A stretch of 64,000 nucleotides of DNA from Pseudomonas sp. CROZ-RG-20F-R04-15. Its GTDB lineage: Bacteria; Pseudomonadota; Gammaproteobacteria; Pseudomonadales; Pseudomonadaceae. This document shows, piece by piece, positions 16,677 through 25,790 of this stretch. Location of the stretch: the NCBI RefSeq assembly GCF_022662375.1, contig NZ_JAKNQL010000016.1, positions 1 through 64,000 on the forward strand, read 5' to 3'. Below the pieces are notes generated by a model. It searched no databases. It was given only the letters and a program-made list of their open reading frames with translations, and was not told where the DNA came from. Numbering within the stretch: the first letter of the stretch is position 1; every line of letters starts with the position of its first letter. The position numbers and the translations under genes were made by a program.

Positions 16677-18317
16677 TTAGCGATCGGAGCGCATCAACTC
16701 GGCCAGGCCGCTGTCCAGCGACAACACCGCCGCGCGATTGCGTCCGGCATTTTTCGCCTGATACAGCGCCGCATCGGCACGCTGGATAAACACTTCCAGG
16801 CTGTCATTGCCGCTCGGGATAAACGAATAGCAGCCCAGACTCACCGTCAGATACCCGGTCGGCGAGCCGCTATGGATGATGTGTTTATCGATCACGCTAC
16901 GGCGAATCTGCCCGGCGATCGCCAGCGCTCCATTGATATCGGTGTCCGGTAACAGCACCGCAAATTCCTCACCACCATAGCGCACCGCCAGATCAGCCTT
17001 GCGCTGACAGCACGCCCGCAGCACCTGAGCGACCTGAGTCAGACAATGGTCCCCCGCCACATGCCCGTAGGCATCGTTGTAGCGCTTGAAGAAATCGATA
17101 TCGAGCATGATCAGGCTGACCGGGCTGACCTGCCGCGCGCCGCGTGCGAATTCGATCTCCAGCGATCGTTCGAACAAGCGGCGATTGGCCAACCCGGTCA
17201 GGCTGTCGTGAGTCGCAATCTGCTCCAGTGCGCGCTGGGCCTTGCGCAAGTTCTTCTCGATGCGTTCGCCGTCGCGCACTTGATGAATGAACACCCAGCC
17301 AAACAGGCCGACACCGAGAATCACCAGCGCGACAATCACGCTCGCTTGGAACGCACGCTCGTACCAACCCTTGAGAATCGTATCGCGCGAGGTCGCCGCC
17401 GACACCACCAACGGATACGCCGACAAACGTCGATAACCGTACAAACGCACCACGCCATCGACCACTGAATGGATCATCGCCGTGCCCGCAGCCGCCTCCG
17501 GCAGCAACTTCTGATAGATCCGCCCCTGCGCCAGCGAAGTGCCGATCAGCTTTTCATCAAACGGTCGGCGGGCGAGCAAGGTGCCGTCGCTCAGGCCAAG
17601 AAACATGATGCCTTGATCATCGAGGCTGAAGCTTTCGAAGAAACGGTCGAAGTACGACATCTTGATCCCGGCCAGCAGCACGCCCTGAAAATTGCCGGCG
17701 TGATCATTGATGCGTTTGGAAATCGGGATGATCCACTCGCCGTTCTCGCGACTGCGAATCGCCGGTCCGATGTGCGCCAGCGTCGAGGCGTTCTGCTGGT
17801 GGAATTTGAAGTACTCGCGGTCAGCCACGCCGTTGCCACGGGGCAGATCGGCGAACGAGGTAATCACCCACTGACCCTGCGTGTCGAAGAGGAACATGCC
17901 ATGCAACTGATCGAGTTGCTGCACCCGACGGGCAAAGGTTCTCTGCAAGCGTGGTTTCTGCGCGGCGCCGTAACCGTCCTCCTGAATCCAGTCGACCAGG
18001 CTGGTCATCACCAGATCGGCGGCCAGAAACGTGTCCTCTGCCTGCTGCGCCATGGCCCGGGTCAAGTTGCTCGACGCCACTTTCGCCACCGCCAGATCCT
18101 GGCGCCGCGACTGCTCCAGTTGCAGGTACAGCAAACCGGACAGGCACAACCCCACCGCAACGATAAACAGCACCGCCGCTTTGCGCAGCGGCAGGCGTTT
18201 AAGGGTGCCTCCGGGGGCCTGATGCGGATCGTGAATGGGGATAGGCAAAAGCAAGTCCTGGGCAGGTACGGCAAGGGCGCCAGCGGGTAAACCCTTATGT
18301 CTGTGAGCGTAGCCCAC
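16677..18317 (-). CDS. Membrane diguanylate cyclase (dCache-GGDEF)
   Basis: This protein of up to 546 residues makes cyclic di-GMP from two GTP. A first membrane helix (AAVLFIVAVGLCLSGLLYLQ) is followed by a periplasmic dCache sensor of about 250 residues, a second helix (ASVIVALVILGVGLFGWVFI) and a C-terminal GGDEF domain. The active-site motif is GGEEF, and the inhibitory I-site RKAD lies exactly five residues before it. Both the catalytic and product-feedback motifs are therefore intact. The start is uncertain: GTG 18317 gives a long cytoplasmic lead, and an in-frame TTG about 23 codons later has AGGA upstream. The ligand of the sensor is unknown. A role in biofilm control fits the exopolysaccharide genes further along, but this is inference. 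Confidence 0.9.
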   Translation of the reverse strand: MGYAHRHKGLPAGALAVPAQDLLLPIPIHDPHQAPGGTLKRLPLRKAAVLFIVAVGLCLSGLLYLQLEQSRRQDLAVAKVASSNLTRAMAQQAEDTFLAADLVMTSLVDWIQEDGYGAAQKPRLQRTFARRVQQLDQLHGMFLFDTQGQWVITSFADLPRGNGVADREYFKFHQQNASTLAHIGPAIRSRENGEWIIPISKRINDHAGNFQGVLLAGIKMSYFDRFFESFSLDDQGIMFLGLSDGTLLARRPFDEKLIGTSLAQGRIYQKLLPEAAAGTAMIHSVVDGVVRLYGYRRLSAYPLVVSAATSRDTILKGWYERAFQASVIVALVILGVGLFGWVFIHQVRDGERIEKNLRKAQRALEQIATHDSLTGLANRRLFERSLEIEFARGARQVSPVSLIMLDIDFFKRYNDAYGHVAGDHCLTQVAQVLRACCQRKADLAVRYGGEEFAVLLPDTDINGALAIAGQIRRSVIDKHIIHSGSPTGYLTVSLGCYSFIPSGNDSLEVFIQRADAALYQAKNAGRNRAAVLSLDSGLAELMRSDR

Positions 18318-18425
18318 CGGGATGTACGGGGCAAACGCCCCGGTCCCGCCCAGTTATATCGGCGCGCAACGAGATTGGATGATCGCTGTTCGACGATTTA
18401 TTTTCGATTGCTCCTTTACGGTTAG
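18318..18425. other. Promoter region of the diguanylate cyclase gene
   Basis: About 108 bases separate the cyclase start from a gene remnant. No clear operator or terminator is seen. Confidence 0.4.
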
Positions 18426-18584
18426 TCAGTTGTGAAGGGCCAGGCGCCGCATCGCACTGTGCAGGTGTGCCCGCGCACTGGCCGGATCGCTTTCGCGCAT
18501 CTGCTCATAGGCCCGTTGCGCAATCGCGTGGGGCAGGAGTTGGGCGTGGATGCGGGGGATTCGCCTGAAATTCCCCCGTTTCTG
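18426..18584 (-). pseudogene. In-frame coding remnant after the lipoprotein stop
   Basis: Directly after the TAG stop of the lipoprotein gene the same frame stays open for 52 codons to a TGA. The translation has protein-like composition at its end (RAYEQMRESDPASARAHLHS, then AMRRLALHN) and codon use typical of this genome. There is no start codon with a ribosome site at its beginning. It could be the 3' remnant of a deleted gene, or a former C-terminal extension. No family recognised. Confidence 0.35.
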
Positions 18585-19106
18585 CTACCGGGGTTTATTG
18601 ATTTCCCGCAGTAGATCCGCGACGGGGACATTCATGGTATTTGAGTAATAAGGTTTGTAGCCGTAGGCGGTGACGACGACTTTGCAGGGGATTTGTTGTT
18701 TGTTGGCGAGGAGTTGGTTCAGTTCTGACGCTGACAGATCTCTCTCCGTACTTCGGTCGCTGGAGGTTTCAGTGATAAATGTACTGGTCGAAAAGGAGAA
18801 TTTGGAGCTGCCGCTTTCGCCTGTATCAGAATCCACCAGCCCCACCGCAGAATACTGAATAGCTTTACCAACCGAAAAATCGTGGTCATCCGCTAACGCG
18901 CACCTCAATGTCCCCGAAGCCATCCCTTGCCTTTCGCCTCGGCCAAACAGGTTCAAAACATCCACATCGGATTGATATTTGATGACATATAGAAGGGGGC
19001 TCGACCTGTCTACGGACACATAACTCAAATTTGCCGGAGGCTGTGAATGGTCCTTTGCACATCCCGAACAGACAGCCAGAACCACACAAAGGAACAATCT
19101 ATACAT
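18585..19106 (-). CDS. Lipoprotein, candidate immunity protein of the T6SS hydrolase
   Basis: This lipoprotein of about 173 residues has signal MYRLFLCVVLAVCSGC with a lipobox ending SGC, so it should be anchored in the membrane facing the periplasm. The mature part has no recognised domain. Its start overlaps the hydrolase stop (TGATG), and GGAG lies upstream; an adjacent GTG at 19109 is also possible. Third in a PAAR-hydrolase-lipoprotein unit, it sits where immunity proteins to periplasm-acting T6SS lipases are usually encoded. Immunity is inferred from position and localisation, not from homology. Confidence 0.75.
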   Translation of the reverse strand: MYRLFLCVVLAVCSGCAKDHSQPPANLSYVSVDRSSPLLYVIKYQSDVDVLNLFGRGERQGMASGTLRCALADDHDFSVGKAIQYSAVGLVDSDTGESGSSKFSFSTSTFITETSSDRSTERDLSASELNQLLANKQQIPCKVVVTAYGYKPYYSNTMNVPVADLLREINKPR

Positions 19107-19834
19107 CACGGAAACTCCTTCATGATTGAATCAAACAACAAGTCACTTGCAGATTTACCATCAGCGATTGGGGCGTTTAGCAATCCCAGTGCGTTAGCGT
19201 GATTCGTGTCGACATTTACGTTAATTGACGGTCCGCAGGAGATAATCCATTTTTCCCCGAAGTCCGCGACCCCATCTGATGGGTCTCTCTTGGAAGGTGT
19301 TGCCTTGATATTGATCCAATCAACCGAAACTGGCGTGGGACGTTCGCGATAAATGTCTGAGCCCAGCCAAACCAAAGCCCCTTCACCCACAGGATCCAGG
19401 GTGATCAGCATCTGAACCCTGTAACCCCAATCCGACATTATTTTGGACAGGTGCGCACCATTCCAGCCGCCGAGGCTATGGCCCACGATATAGACGGGAC
19501 AGCTTTTATACGGAATAAGGCTTAGCACGTGCCGTTGAATGTCCTGCTTTCCCCTGACTTCGTTGTAACCCAACCATTCCGATTTATATTTTCCTTCTCC
19601 CTTTAATGTCTCAGTGCGCCTATCAAATGCAAGCCGTGCATCCTGGATGTTTTCATAAGGCCCCGAAAAATAATAACTCTCCTTATCTCCCGCACCGCCA
19701 ATAAAAACCACAATCGCCTTGGTACTCTCCACCGGCACAGGCTTGTCGCTGACATCTTTCTTGTCCGTCAGCGCATGTTCCTTGTGCAGCTTGTAATTGT
19801 TGCCCTTCGCGCACGTTACCGTTTCAGCCGTCAT
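19106..19834 (-). CDS. Alpha/beta-hydrolase, candidate T6SS lipase effector
   Basis: This 242-residue protein has a nucleophile elbow GHSLGG (Ser120), a likely acid Asp147 in ITLDPVG and a likely His212 in VDTNHANALG, a full Ser-Asp-His triad in lipase/esterase order. It has no signal peptide, as expected for T6SS cargo. The first 35 residues are polar and could be a docking tail. It begins 3 bases after the PAAR stop and overlaps the lipoprotein start, so the three genes are one transcript. Phospholipase activity against neighbouring cells is the most likely role, but it does not obviously match a numbered Tle family. Confidence 0.78.
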   Translation of the reverse strand: MTAETVTCAKGNNYKLHKEHALTDKKDVSDKPVPVESTKAIVVFIGGAGDKESYYFSGPYENIQDARLAFDRRTETLKGEGKYKSEWLGYNEVRGKQDIQRHVLSLIPYKSCPVYIVGHSLGGWNGAHLSKIMSDWGYRVQMLITLDPVGEGALVWLGSDIYRERPTPVSVDWINIKATPSKRDPSDGVADFGEKWIISCGPSINVNVDTNHANALGLLNAPIADGKSASDLLFDSIMKEFP

Positions 19835-19837
19835 GCC

Positions 19838-20335
19838 TTACTCCTCCAAAAACAACTTGATGGTTTCCGGCAGGTGCGAGCTGACTTGGTGAGTAAATCC
19901 GTTCGCGTCAGACCCCCCATGTTCCAGACGTCCGTCAGCGCGCTGAATAACGTAAGGATGATCAGGCATGGGCTCACCGGTCACGTCATTGACCAGTTTC
20001 AGCCTGTCAGTGAAATGCACCGGCATCGGCAACAAGCCACTGAAGGGAGCCGCTGTCACTGTGTCACCGATGATGACCGTGCCTGAACCGCCGATGACGA
20101 CATTGCCGTGACCACCGGTGCTGTCCAGTGTCGCGGCGTTCAAACCATTGATGAACACCGTCGACGCAACAGCACCGGTAATCGGGCTGCCGCAGGCGGA
20201 TTTGTCAGTCATCCGCGCAGCCGCCAAGCCGTCGAAATTCACATTCGGGGAGCCACTGACAATGGGATTGGTGCCATGTCCCGGCAATGGGCAGGCGGTT
20301 GGATCGGTGACGCGGGCGGCGGGTTTTCCGCTCAT
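19838..20335 (-). CDS. PAAR-domain T6SS spike-tip protein
   Basis: This 165-residue protein has an N-terminal PAAR domain, about residues 1-95 (PAARVTDPTACPLPGHGTNP, GSPNVNFDGLAAARMTDKSA, NGLNAATLDSTGGHGNVVIG). PAAR proteins cap the VgrG spike of the type VI secretion system and carry cargo. The C-terminal 70 residues (LKLVNDVTGEPMPDHPYVIQ, DANGFTHQV) look like a beta-rich adaptor that would bind the next gene's product. No other T6SS structural gene is in the window, so this is an orphan cargo island that relies on an apparatus encoded elsewhere. Confidence 0.9.
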   Translation of the reverse strand: MSGKPAARVTDPTACPLPGHGTNPIVSGSPNVNFDGLAAARMTDKSACGSPITGAVASTVFINGLNAATLDSTGGHGNVVIGGSGTVIIGDTVTAAPFSGLLPMPVHFTDRLKLVNDVTGEPMPDHPYVIQRADGRLEHGGSDANGFTHQVSSHLPETIKLFLEE

Positions 20336-20419
20336 GAACAGCTCCTTGCAATGTTACGTGGTCATCCTTTCGGGGGCGCAAGCATGCGGGAGTTCGCCGG
20401 GTACTTCAAACCTGCAGGC

Positions 20420-20444
20420 AAAAAAAGGCGCCCGATCGGGCGCC
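20420..20444 (-). terminator. Rho-independent terminator of the RNase T2 gene
   Basis: A perfect GC-rich palindrome (GGCGCCCGATCGGGCGCC, 20427-20444), read on the minus strand, is followed by seven T residues. It lies 26 bases past the RNase T2 stop. Confidence 0.85.
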
Positions 20445-20470
20445 TTTCCTGACTATGGAAACTGCTGGTA

Positions 20471-21136
20471 TCAGCGCGACGGCGGCACGCGAATATCCCC
20501 CGCCCGGCACTGGGTTTTCACGCCTTTGCCACAGGCGCCGAACTGCAGATCCTTGCCCATGCACACGCGCACTTCCGACAGTTCCGGGCCGCTGCAAATG
20601 ACCGCGATGCCATCGGCCGGAATCCCCGGGTTGGCTTTACGGAACAAGTCGGCGATTTCCTGGGCCTCGAAGTAATACGAGGAGCTGAACGGTTGCAGCT
20701 CATCGGGGATTTTCACCGCCGCCACGGCTTTGTCCGCTTCATCGAGATAACCCATCGCGCCGAGGCCGCTGCAGGTGCCGTGCTTGGACCATTCGTGGTC
20801 GAGCAGTTTTTTGGTCGGGAACAGCGTCAGGCCCTGGCTGGTTTGTGCCGCGTTCAGCGTGGTCAGCGGTGGACAGGACTCCGGCCAGCCACCCTTGGCG
20901 TATTGCGGCCACAAACCGTGCAACACAAAGCCGTAGCCCTTGCCAGTGCACTGCGAGTCATCTTTATGCGTAAGGCAAAAGGTCGGCGACCAGGACAACG
21001 CCAGCAGGTAGTAATCGAACACCCCCGCCACCGACTCCGTCTGCGCCTTGCTCGACTGTGATTGCCGCGCCGAACTCAAACCGATGCTACCGGCCGTCAG
21101 CGCAATCACCGCCAAAATTGTAAACAGCTTTTTCAT
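20471..21136 (-). CDS. Ribonuclease T2 family, periplasmic
   Basis: This protein of about 221 residues has a signal peptide (MKKLFTILAVIALTAGSIGL). The two catalytic segments of RNase T2 are intact: FVLHGLWPQ (CAS I) and DHEWSKHGTC (CAS II), giving the catalytic histidines. Several Cys residues suggest disulphides. It would cleave RNA non-specifically outside the cytoplasm, as E. coli RNase I does. ATG 21136 with AAGGAGTG upstream is clearly right; the upstream in-frame extension is not used. A strong terminator follows. Confidence 0.93.
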   Translation of the reverse strand: MKKLFTILAVIALTAGSIGLSSARQSQSSKAQTESVAGVFDYYLLALSWSPTFCLTHKDDSQCTGKGYGFVLHGLWPQYAKGGWPESCPPLTTLNAAQTSQGLTLFPTKKLLDHEWSKHGTCSGLGAMGYLDEADKAVAAVKIPDELQPFSSSYYFEAQEIADLFRKANPGIPADGIAVICSGPELSEVRVCMGKDLQFGACGKGVKTQCRAGDIRVPPSR

Positions 21137-21300
21137 GTACCCACTCCTTGGGACGCCTGCGTCCATGGTTTTCGATCCTGACCGACTTGGCCAGCGCTGA
21201 TTTCGCCACGCTTGTGTTGCAAGCGCATGACGCAAGGCAACGCCGTACGCCGTTGTAAGGTCTACGATTAACAGGCAGACACCAAACCAAGGGATCCGAA

Positions 21301-21771
21301 ATGAGTAAAGCAGACGAACTCGCCGCCAAACTCAAGCAAACCCGGCACACCCATGCCGATGCCACGCTGGAGATCGATTGCTGGCCAGCTCAGGTGTACG
21401 ACTTGTACCACCGCATTGAGGCCTGGTTACAGCCAGTCACCGAGGTAGGACTGAAGATTCGGCGCAATCCTACGCACGTTTGCGAAACTTCACCGGACGG
21501 TGAAGCGCACGACTACGCGATCGATCAACTGGTGATCGAAGCCAATCATCAAACCCTGACATTTGATCCCATTGCGCGGTTTACCGAGGATGGCGCCGGC
21601 CGTGTGCAGATCATCCCGTCAGCCACGGACACCTATTTGCTGCGTACCGTGGATGAGCACGGTGAAAGCCATTGGTGGGTGCAGTCGATTGAAACCGGTC
21701 AGCAACTGGATGCCATCGCGCTGACCGAAAACAATCTGTTGCTGGCGGTGCAGGAAGGCCTCGGCCTGTAG
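21301..21771 (+). CDS. Conserved hypothetical protein
   Basis: This soluble, acidic 156-residue protein has no signal or membrane segment and no recognised domain. It contains AWLQPVTEVGLKIRRNP, VETGQ-like and WWVQSIETGQQ stretches with a mixed alpha/beta look. The start ATG follows AAGGGATCCGAA. Codon use is native. It is monocistronic, between the divergent RNase gene and cop genes; no function is proposed. Confidence 0.75.
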   Translation: MSKADELAAKLKQTRHTHADATLEIDCWPAQVYDLYHRIEAWLQPVTEVGLKIRRNPTHVCETSPDGEAHDYAIDQLVIEANHQTLTFDPIARFTEDGAGRVQIIPSATDTYLLRTVDEHGESHWWVQSIETGQQLDAIALTENNLLLAVQEGLGL

Positions 21772-21873
21772 GGCAAACGATCAAACTGTCAAAACTGTAA
21801 TCCACGCCTCAGCCAACTGAAAGCTGGCGCTGGTTAGCCTCCCCGTCATGAGTCAAACGGGGATTTCCAGCGC

Positions 21874-23571
21874 ATGCCTTCCAACCCATCACGACGCACC
21901 TTCGTCAAAGGTCTCGCCGCCGGCAGTCTGCTCGGCGGCTTGGGCCTGTGGCGCACGCCGGTCTGGGCGCTCTATGCGCCTGGTCATTTGAATGAACTGA
22001 GCGGCAGCGACTTCGAGCTGTTCATCGGTGAGACCCCGGTCAACTTCACCGGCAGCCCGCGCACGGCGATGACCATCAACGGCAGCCTGCCCGGCCCGCT
22101 GCTGCGTTGGCGCGAAGGCGACACCGTGACGCTGCGGGTGCGTAACCGGCTCAGCGCCAGCACCTCGATCCACTGGCACGGCGTTCTGCTGCCGGCGAAC
22201 ATGGACGGCGTGCCCGGTCTGAGTTTCCACGGCATCGAACCGGGCGGCGTGTACGTCTATCAATTCAAGGTGCGGCAGAACGGCACCTACTGGTATCACA
22301 GCCACTCCGGGTTACAGGAACAGGCCGGTGTCTACGGGCCACTGGTGATCGACGCTCTGGAACCCGAGCCGTTCCAGTACGACCGCGAGTTCGTGGTGAT
22401 GCTCAGCGACTGGAGCGACGAAGACCCGGCCAGCCTGCTGAAGACCCTGAAAAAGCAGTCCGACTATTACAACTTCCACAAACGCACCGTCGGCGATTTC
22501 ATCGATGACGTCAGCGAGAAAGGCTGGGGCGCCACCGTGGCCGATCGCAAGATGTGGGCAGAAATGAACATGAACCCCACTGACATTGCCGACGTCAGTG
22601 GCGCGACCTACACCTTCCTGATGAATGGCCACGCACCGGATAACAACTGGACCGGCCTGTTTCGCCCCGGTGAAAAACTGCGGTTGCGCCTGATCAATGG
22701 TTCGGCGATGACCTACTTCGACGTGCGCATTCCCGGACTGAAAATGACCGTGGTCGCGGCGGATGGCCTGCACGTCAAACCGGTCAGCGTTGATGAGTTC
22801 CGCATCGCCGTGGCCGAGACCTACGACGTCATCGTCGAGCCGGATGCCGACGCGTACACGCTGTTTGCCCAGGCCATGGATCGCAGCGGTTATGCCCGTG
22901 GCACCCTCGCCACTCGCGCCGGGTTATCTGCGCCGGTACCGGTTCTGGATCCGCGCCCGTTGGTGACCATGGACGACATGGGCATGGGCGGCATGGATCA
23001 CGGTTCAATGGACATGAGCACCATGGATCACTCGGCGATGGGGCCGATGCAATCCCATCCCGCCAGCGAAAAAGACAATCCGCTGGTCGACATGCAAGCC
23101 ATGACCACCGCACCAAAACTCAACGACCCGGGCCTCGGCTTGCGCAACAACGGCCGTCGCGTGCTCACCTACGCCGACCTGCGCAGCACCTTCGCAGACC
23201 CGGATGGCCGCGACCCGAGCCGCACAATCGAACTGCACCTGACCGGCCACATGGAGAAATTCGCCTGGTCGTTCAACGGCATCAAATTCTCCGATGCCGA
23301 GCCTTTGCGCCTGAAGTACGGCGAGCGCATCCGCCTGGTGCTGGTCAACGACACGATGATGACCCACCCGATTCATCTGCACGGCATGTGGAGCGATCTG
23401 GAAGACGAAAACGGCGACTTCCAGGTACGTAAACACACCGTCGACATGCCGCCCGGCACGCGCCGTACCTACCGCGTGACCGCCGATGCACTCGGCCGCT
23501 GGGCCTATCACTGCCATCTCCTGTACCACATGGAAATGGGCATGTTCCGCGAAGTGCGGGTGGAAGAATGA
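21874..23571 (+). CDS. copA: Multicopper oxidase CopA, copper resistance
   Basis: This 565-residue periplasmic oxidase has a Tat signal ([20 protein letters not shown]). Copper ligands are complete: [20 protein letters not shown] and the type 1/trinuclear segment [13 protein letters not shown] Met-rich loop ([20 protein letters not shown]) typical of CopA binds Cu(I). It oxidises and sequesters copper. It is first of copABCD; the copB gene starts within or just after its end. No copRS two-component genes are adjacent. Confidence 0.97.
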   Translation: MPSNPSRRTFVKGLAAGSLLGGLGLWRTPVWALYAPGHLNELSGSDFELFIGETPVNFTGSPRTAMTINGSLPGPLLRWREGDTVTLRVRNRLSASTSIHWHGVLLPANMDGVPGLSFHGIEPGGVYVYQFKVRQNGTYWYHSHSGLQEQAGVYGPLVIDALEPEPFQYDREFVVMLSDWSDEDPASLLKTLKKQSDYYNFHKRTVGDFIDDVSEKGWGATVADRKMWAEMNMNPTDIADVSGATYTFLMNGHAPDNNWTGLFRPGEKLRLRLINGSAMTYFDVRIPGLKMTVVAADGLHVKPVSVDEFRIAVAETYDVIVEPDADAYTLFAQAMDRSGYARGTLATRAGLSAPVPVLDPRPLVTMDDMGMGGMDHGSMDMSTMDHSAMGPMQSHPASEKDNPLVDMQAMTTAPKLNDPGLGLRNNGRRVLTYADLRSTFADPDGRDPSRTIELHLTGHMEKFAWSFNGIKFSDAEPLRLKYGERIRLVLVNDTMMTHPIHLHGMWSDLEDENGDFQVRKHTVDMPPGTRRTYRVTADALGRWAYHCHLLYHMEMGMFREVRVEE

Positions 23572-23582
23572 AGGGGCCGCTG

Positions 23583-24452
23583 ATGACTCGACTTACTGCG
23601 TTTACCTTGCTGCTGATCGGCAGTCCGGCGATGGCCGCCAGCGACATGCCGGGCATGGATCACAGCCAGATGCCCGGCATGGATCACTCGACGATGCAAA
23701 GCATGGACGACGGCATGATGCAGCCTGCCGCGCCGACCGAAAGTCGCACGCAGATCCCGCCGCTGACCGACGCCGACCGCGCCGCCGTGTTCACCAGCCC
23801 CGGCGGCCATCAGGTCCATGACAGCGCGATCAACAGCTACTTCCTCGCCGACAAACTCGAATGGCAGGACGCCGATAACGGCAGTGCGTTGGCCTGGGAT
23901 CTGTCCGGCTGGATCGGTGGCGACATCGATCGTCTGTGGCTGCGTTCCGAAGGCGAACGCAGTAACGGCAAGACCGAAGACGCCGAGATTCAGGCGCTGT
24001 GGGGCCATGCGATTTCGCCATGGTGGGATGTGGTCAGCGGCGTGCGTCAGGACTTCAAACCCGGCGCGCCGCAGACCTGGGCCGCGTTCGGTCTGCAGGG
24101 CATGGCGCTGTACAACTTCGAAGCCGAGGCCACGGCGTTTATCGGTGAAGGCGGCCGGAGCGCTCTGCGATTCGAGGGTGATTACGACATCCTGCTGAGC
24201 AATCGCCTGATCTTGCAGCCCACCGCTGAACTCAACATTTACGGCAAAAACGATCCGCAGCGAGGCATCGGTTCCGGCCTTGCCAATACCGAAGCCGGCC
24301 TGCGTTTGCGCTATGAAATCCGCCGCGAATTTGCGCCCTACATCGGCGTGACGTGGAACCGCACTTACGGCAACAGCGCCGATTACGCCCGCGAAGAAGG
24401 CGAGGATCGCAGCGAAGCGCGGCTCGTGCTCGGCGTGCGGCTGTGGTTCTGA
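23583..24452 (+). CDS. copB: Copper resistance outer-membrane protein CopB
   Basis: This protein of about 289 residues has a signal peptide ([18 protein letters not shown]), a Met/His-rich N-terminal segment ([20 protein letters not shown]) that binds copper and a beta-barrel ending in Phe (LVLGVRLWF). The ATG at 23583 (AAGGGG upstream) gives a clean signal peptide; an ATG at 23568 that overlaps the copA stop by four bases is an alternative. It acts with CopA in periplasmic and outer-membrane copper binding. Confidence 0.95.
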   Translation: MTRLTAFTLLLIGSPAMAASDMPGMDHSQMPGMDHSTMQSMDDGMMQPAAPTESRTQIPPLTDADRAAVFTSPGGHQVHDSAINSYFLADKLEWQDADNGSALAWDLSGWIGGDIDRLWLRSEGERSNGKTEDAEIQALWGHAISPWWDVVSGVRQDFKPGAPQTWAAFGLQGMALYNFEAEATAFIGEGGRSALRFEGDYDILLSNRLILQPTAELNIYGKNDPQRGIGSGLANTEAGLRLRYEIRREFAPYIGVTWNRTYGNSADYAREEGEDRSEARLVLGVRLWF

Positions 24453-24483
24453 ATCCCCTTAGAAAACAACCCAGAGGTCTTGC

Positions 24484-24858
24484 ATGCGCAGCTTGAAAAT
24501 CACCCTTGTACTCACCAGCGGCTTGCTCCTGAGCAGCCTCGCCCAGGCCCACTCGAAACTGCTCTCGTCGAGCCCGGCCGAAGGTGCCGATGGCGCCGCG
24601 CCCGGCAAGATTGAACTGCACTTTTCGGAGAACCTGCTGACCCAGTTCTCCGGCGCCAAACTGGTCATGACCGAAATGCCCGGCATGGCCCATTCGCCGA
24701 TGCCGATGAAAGCCAAGGTCAGCGCCGGCAGCGACCCGAAAAGCATGCTGATCACCCCGCTCTCTCCATTGCCCACCGGCACTTATCAAGTCGAATGGCG
24801 CGCGGTGTCCTCCGATACGCACCCGATCACCGGCAACGTCACGTTCAAAGTGAAGTAA
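24484..24858 (+). CDS. copC: Periplasmic copper chaperone CopC
   Basis: This 124-residue protein has a signal peptide (ITLVLTSGLLLSSLAQA) that leaves an N-terminal His (HSKLLSS), the copper-binding amino terminus of CopC. The CopC/YobA fold is recognisable (PAEGADGAAPGKIELHFSEN and VEWRAVSSDTHPITGNVTFK). The second copper site His is in DTHPITG. It is 31 bases after copB and 3 bases before copD. Confidence 0.95.
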   Translation: MRSLKITLVLTSGLLLSSLAQAHSKLLSSSPAEGADGAAPGKIELHFSENLLTQFSGAKLVMTEMPGMAHSPMPMKAKVSAGSDPKSMLITPLSPLPTGTYQVEWRAVSSDTHPITGNVTFKVK

Positions 24859-24861
24859 GCG

Positions 24862-25731
24862 ATGGGCGAACTGATCAACATCCTCCTGCGGTTTGCGTTG
24901 TATGTGGATTTGCTGCTGGTGTTCGGGCTGGCATTGTTTGCGCTGTACAGCGGTGATGCGCTGCTGCGCTTTCGGCCGCTGTTGCGCGGAATGGCGTTGA
25001 TCGGGGCGCTGCTGTCGGTGGCTGGTCTGGTGCTGATGACCCGCACCATGAGTGGCAAAACGGCGTTCGCGGCGCTGTGGCCGCATCTGCAAATGATGCT
25101 GCTGGAAACCGACGTCGGGCTGGCGTGGGCAGTACGAATGATTGCGCTGATCGTGGTGTTGTTCAGGCCGGGGGCTTGGCTTGCGTCGATTGTCGGCGCC
25201 GTTGCCCTCGCCTCTCTGGCCTGGAGCGGGCATGGGGCGATGGACGAGGGAGCGCTGCGGTTCTGGCATTTTCTCAGCGACATTCTGCACCTGCTTGCAG
25301 CGGGTGCGTGGCTGGGTGCGATGCTGGCGCTGGTGTTGATGGCACGGGGGCTGGTTGATGAAGCGCGCATTCGTTCGCTGGCGTTTGCGGTTCGGCGCTT
25401 TGAGTGGGTCGGCGCAGCGATTGTGCTGACGCTGTCGATCACCGGCGTGGTGAATTACTTGTTCATCGTCGGCCCGAGGCTGGATGAAGTGTTGCTCGGC
25501 ACGTACGGGGTGCTGCTGACGATCAAGGTTTTACTGTTTGCCGGAATGTTGGTGTTGGCAGCGTTGAATCGCTTTCATCTTGGTCCGGCATTGCAGCAGG
25601 CATTGCGCGATGGACAACATGTCGTCGCGGCGAATGCGCTAAAACGCAGCGTTGTCGTTGAACTGGCAATCGCATTGCTGATCGTGGCACTGGTGGCGTG
25701 GCTCGGCACGTTAAGCCCGGACGCGGGATGA
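24862..25731 (+). CDS. copD: Inner-membrane copper protein CopD
   Basis: This 289-residue polytopic protein is predicted to have 8 helices and belongs to the CopD/PcoD family. It is thought to move copper from CopC across the inner membrane. It starts 3 bases after copC and ends the cop operon. Confidence 0.93.
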   Translation: MGELINILLRFALYVDLLLVFGLALFALYSGDALLRFRPLLRGMALIGALLSVAGLVLMTRTMSGKTAFAALWPHLQMMLLETDVGLAWAVRMIALIVVLFRPGAWLASIVGAVALASLAWSGHGAMDEGALRFWHFLSDILHLLAAGAWLGAMLALVLMARGLVDEARIRSLAFAVRRFEWVGAAIVLTLSITGVVNYLFIVGPRLDEVLLGTYGVLLTIKVLLFAGMLVLAALNRFHLGPALQQALRDGQHVVAANALKRSVVVELAIALLIVALVAWLGTLSPDAG

Positions 25732-25790
25732 CACCCGGGAAAGCCTTTCACTACACTGGGCCACCCTTCCTTCTCGGAACTGCGATCTCA

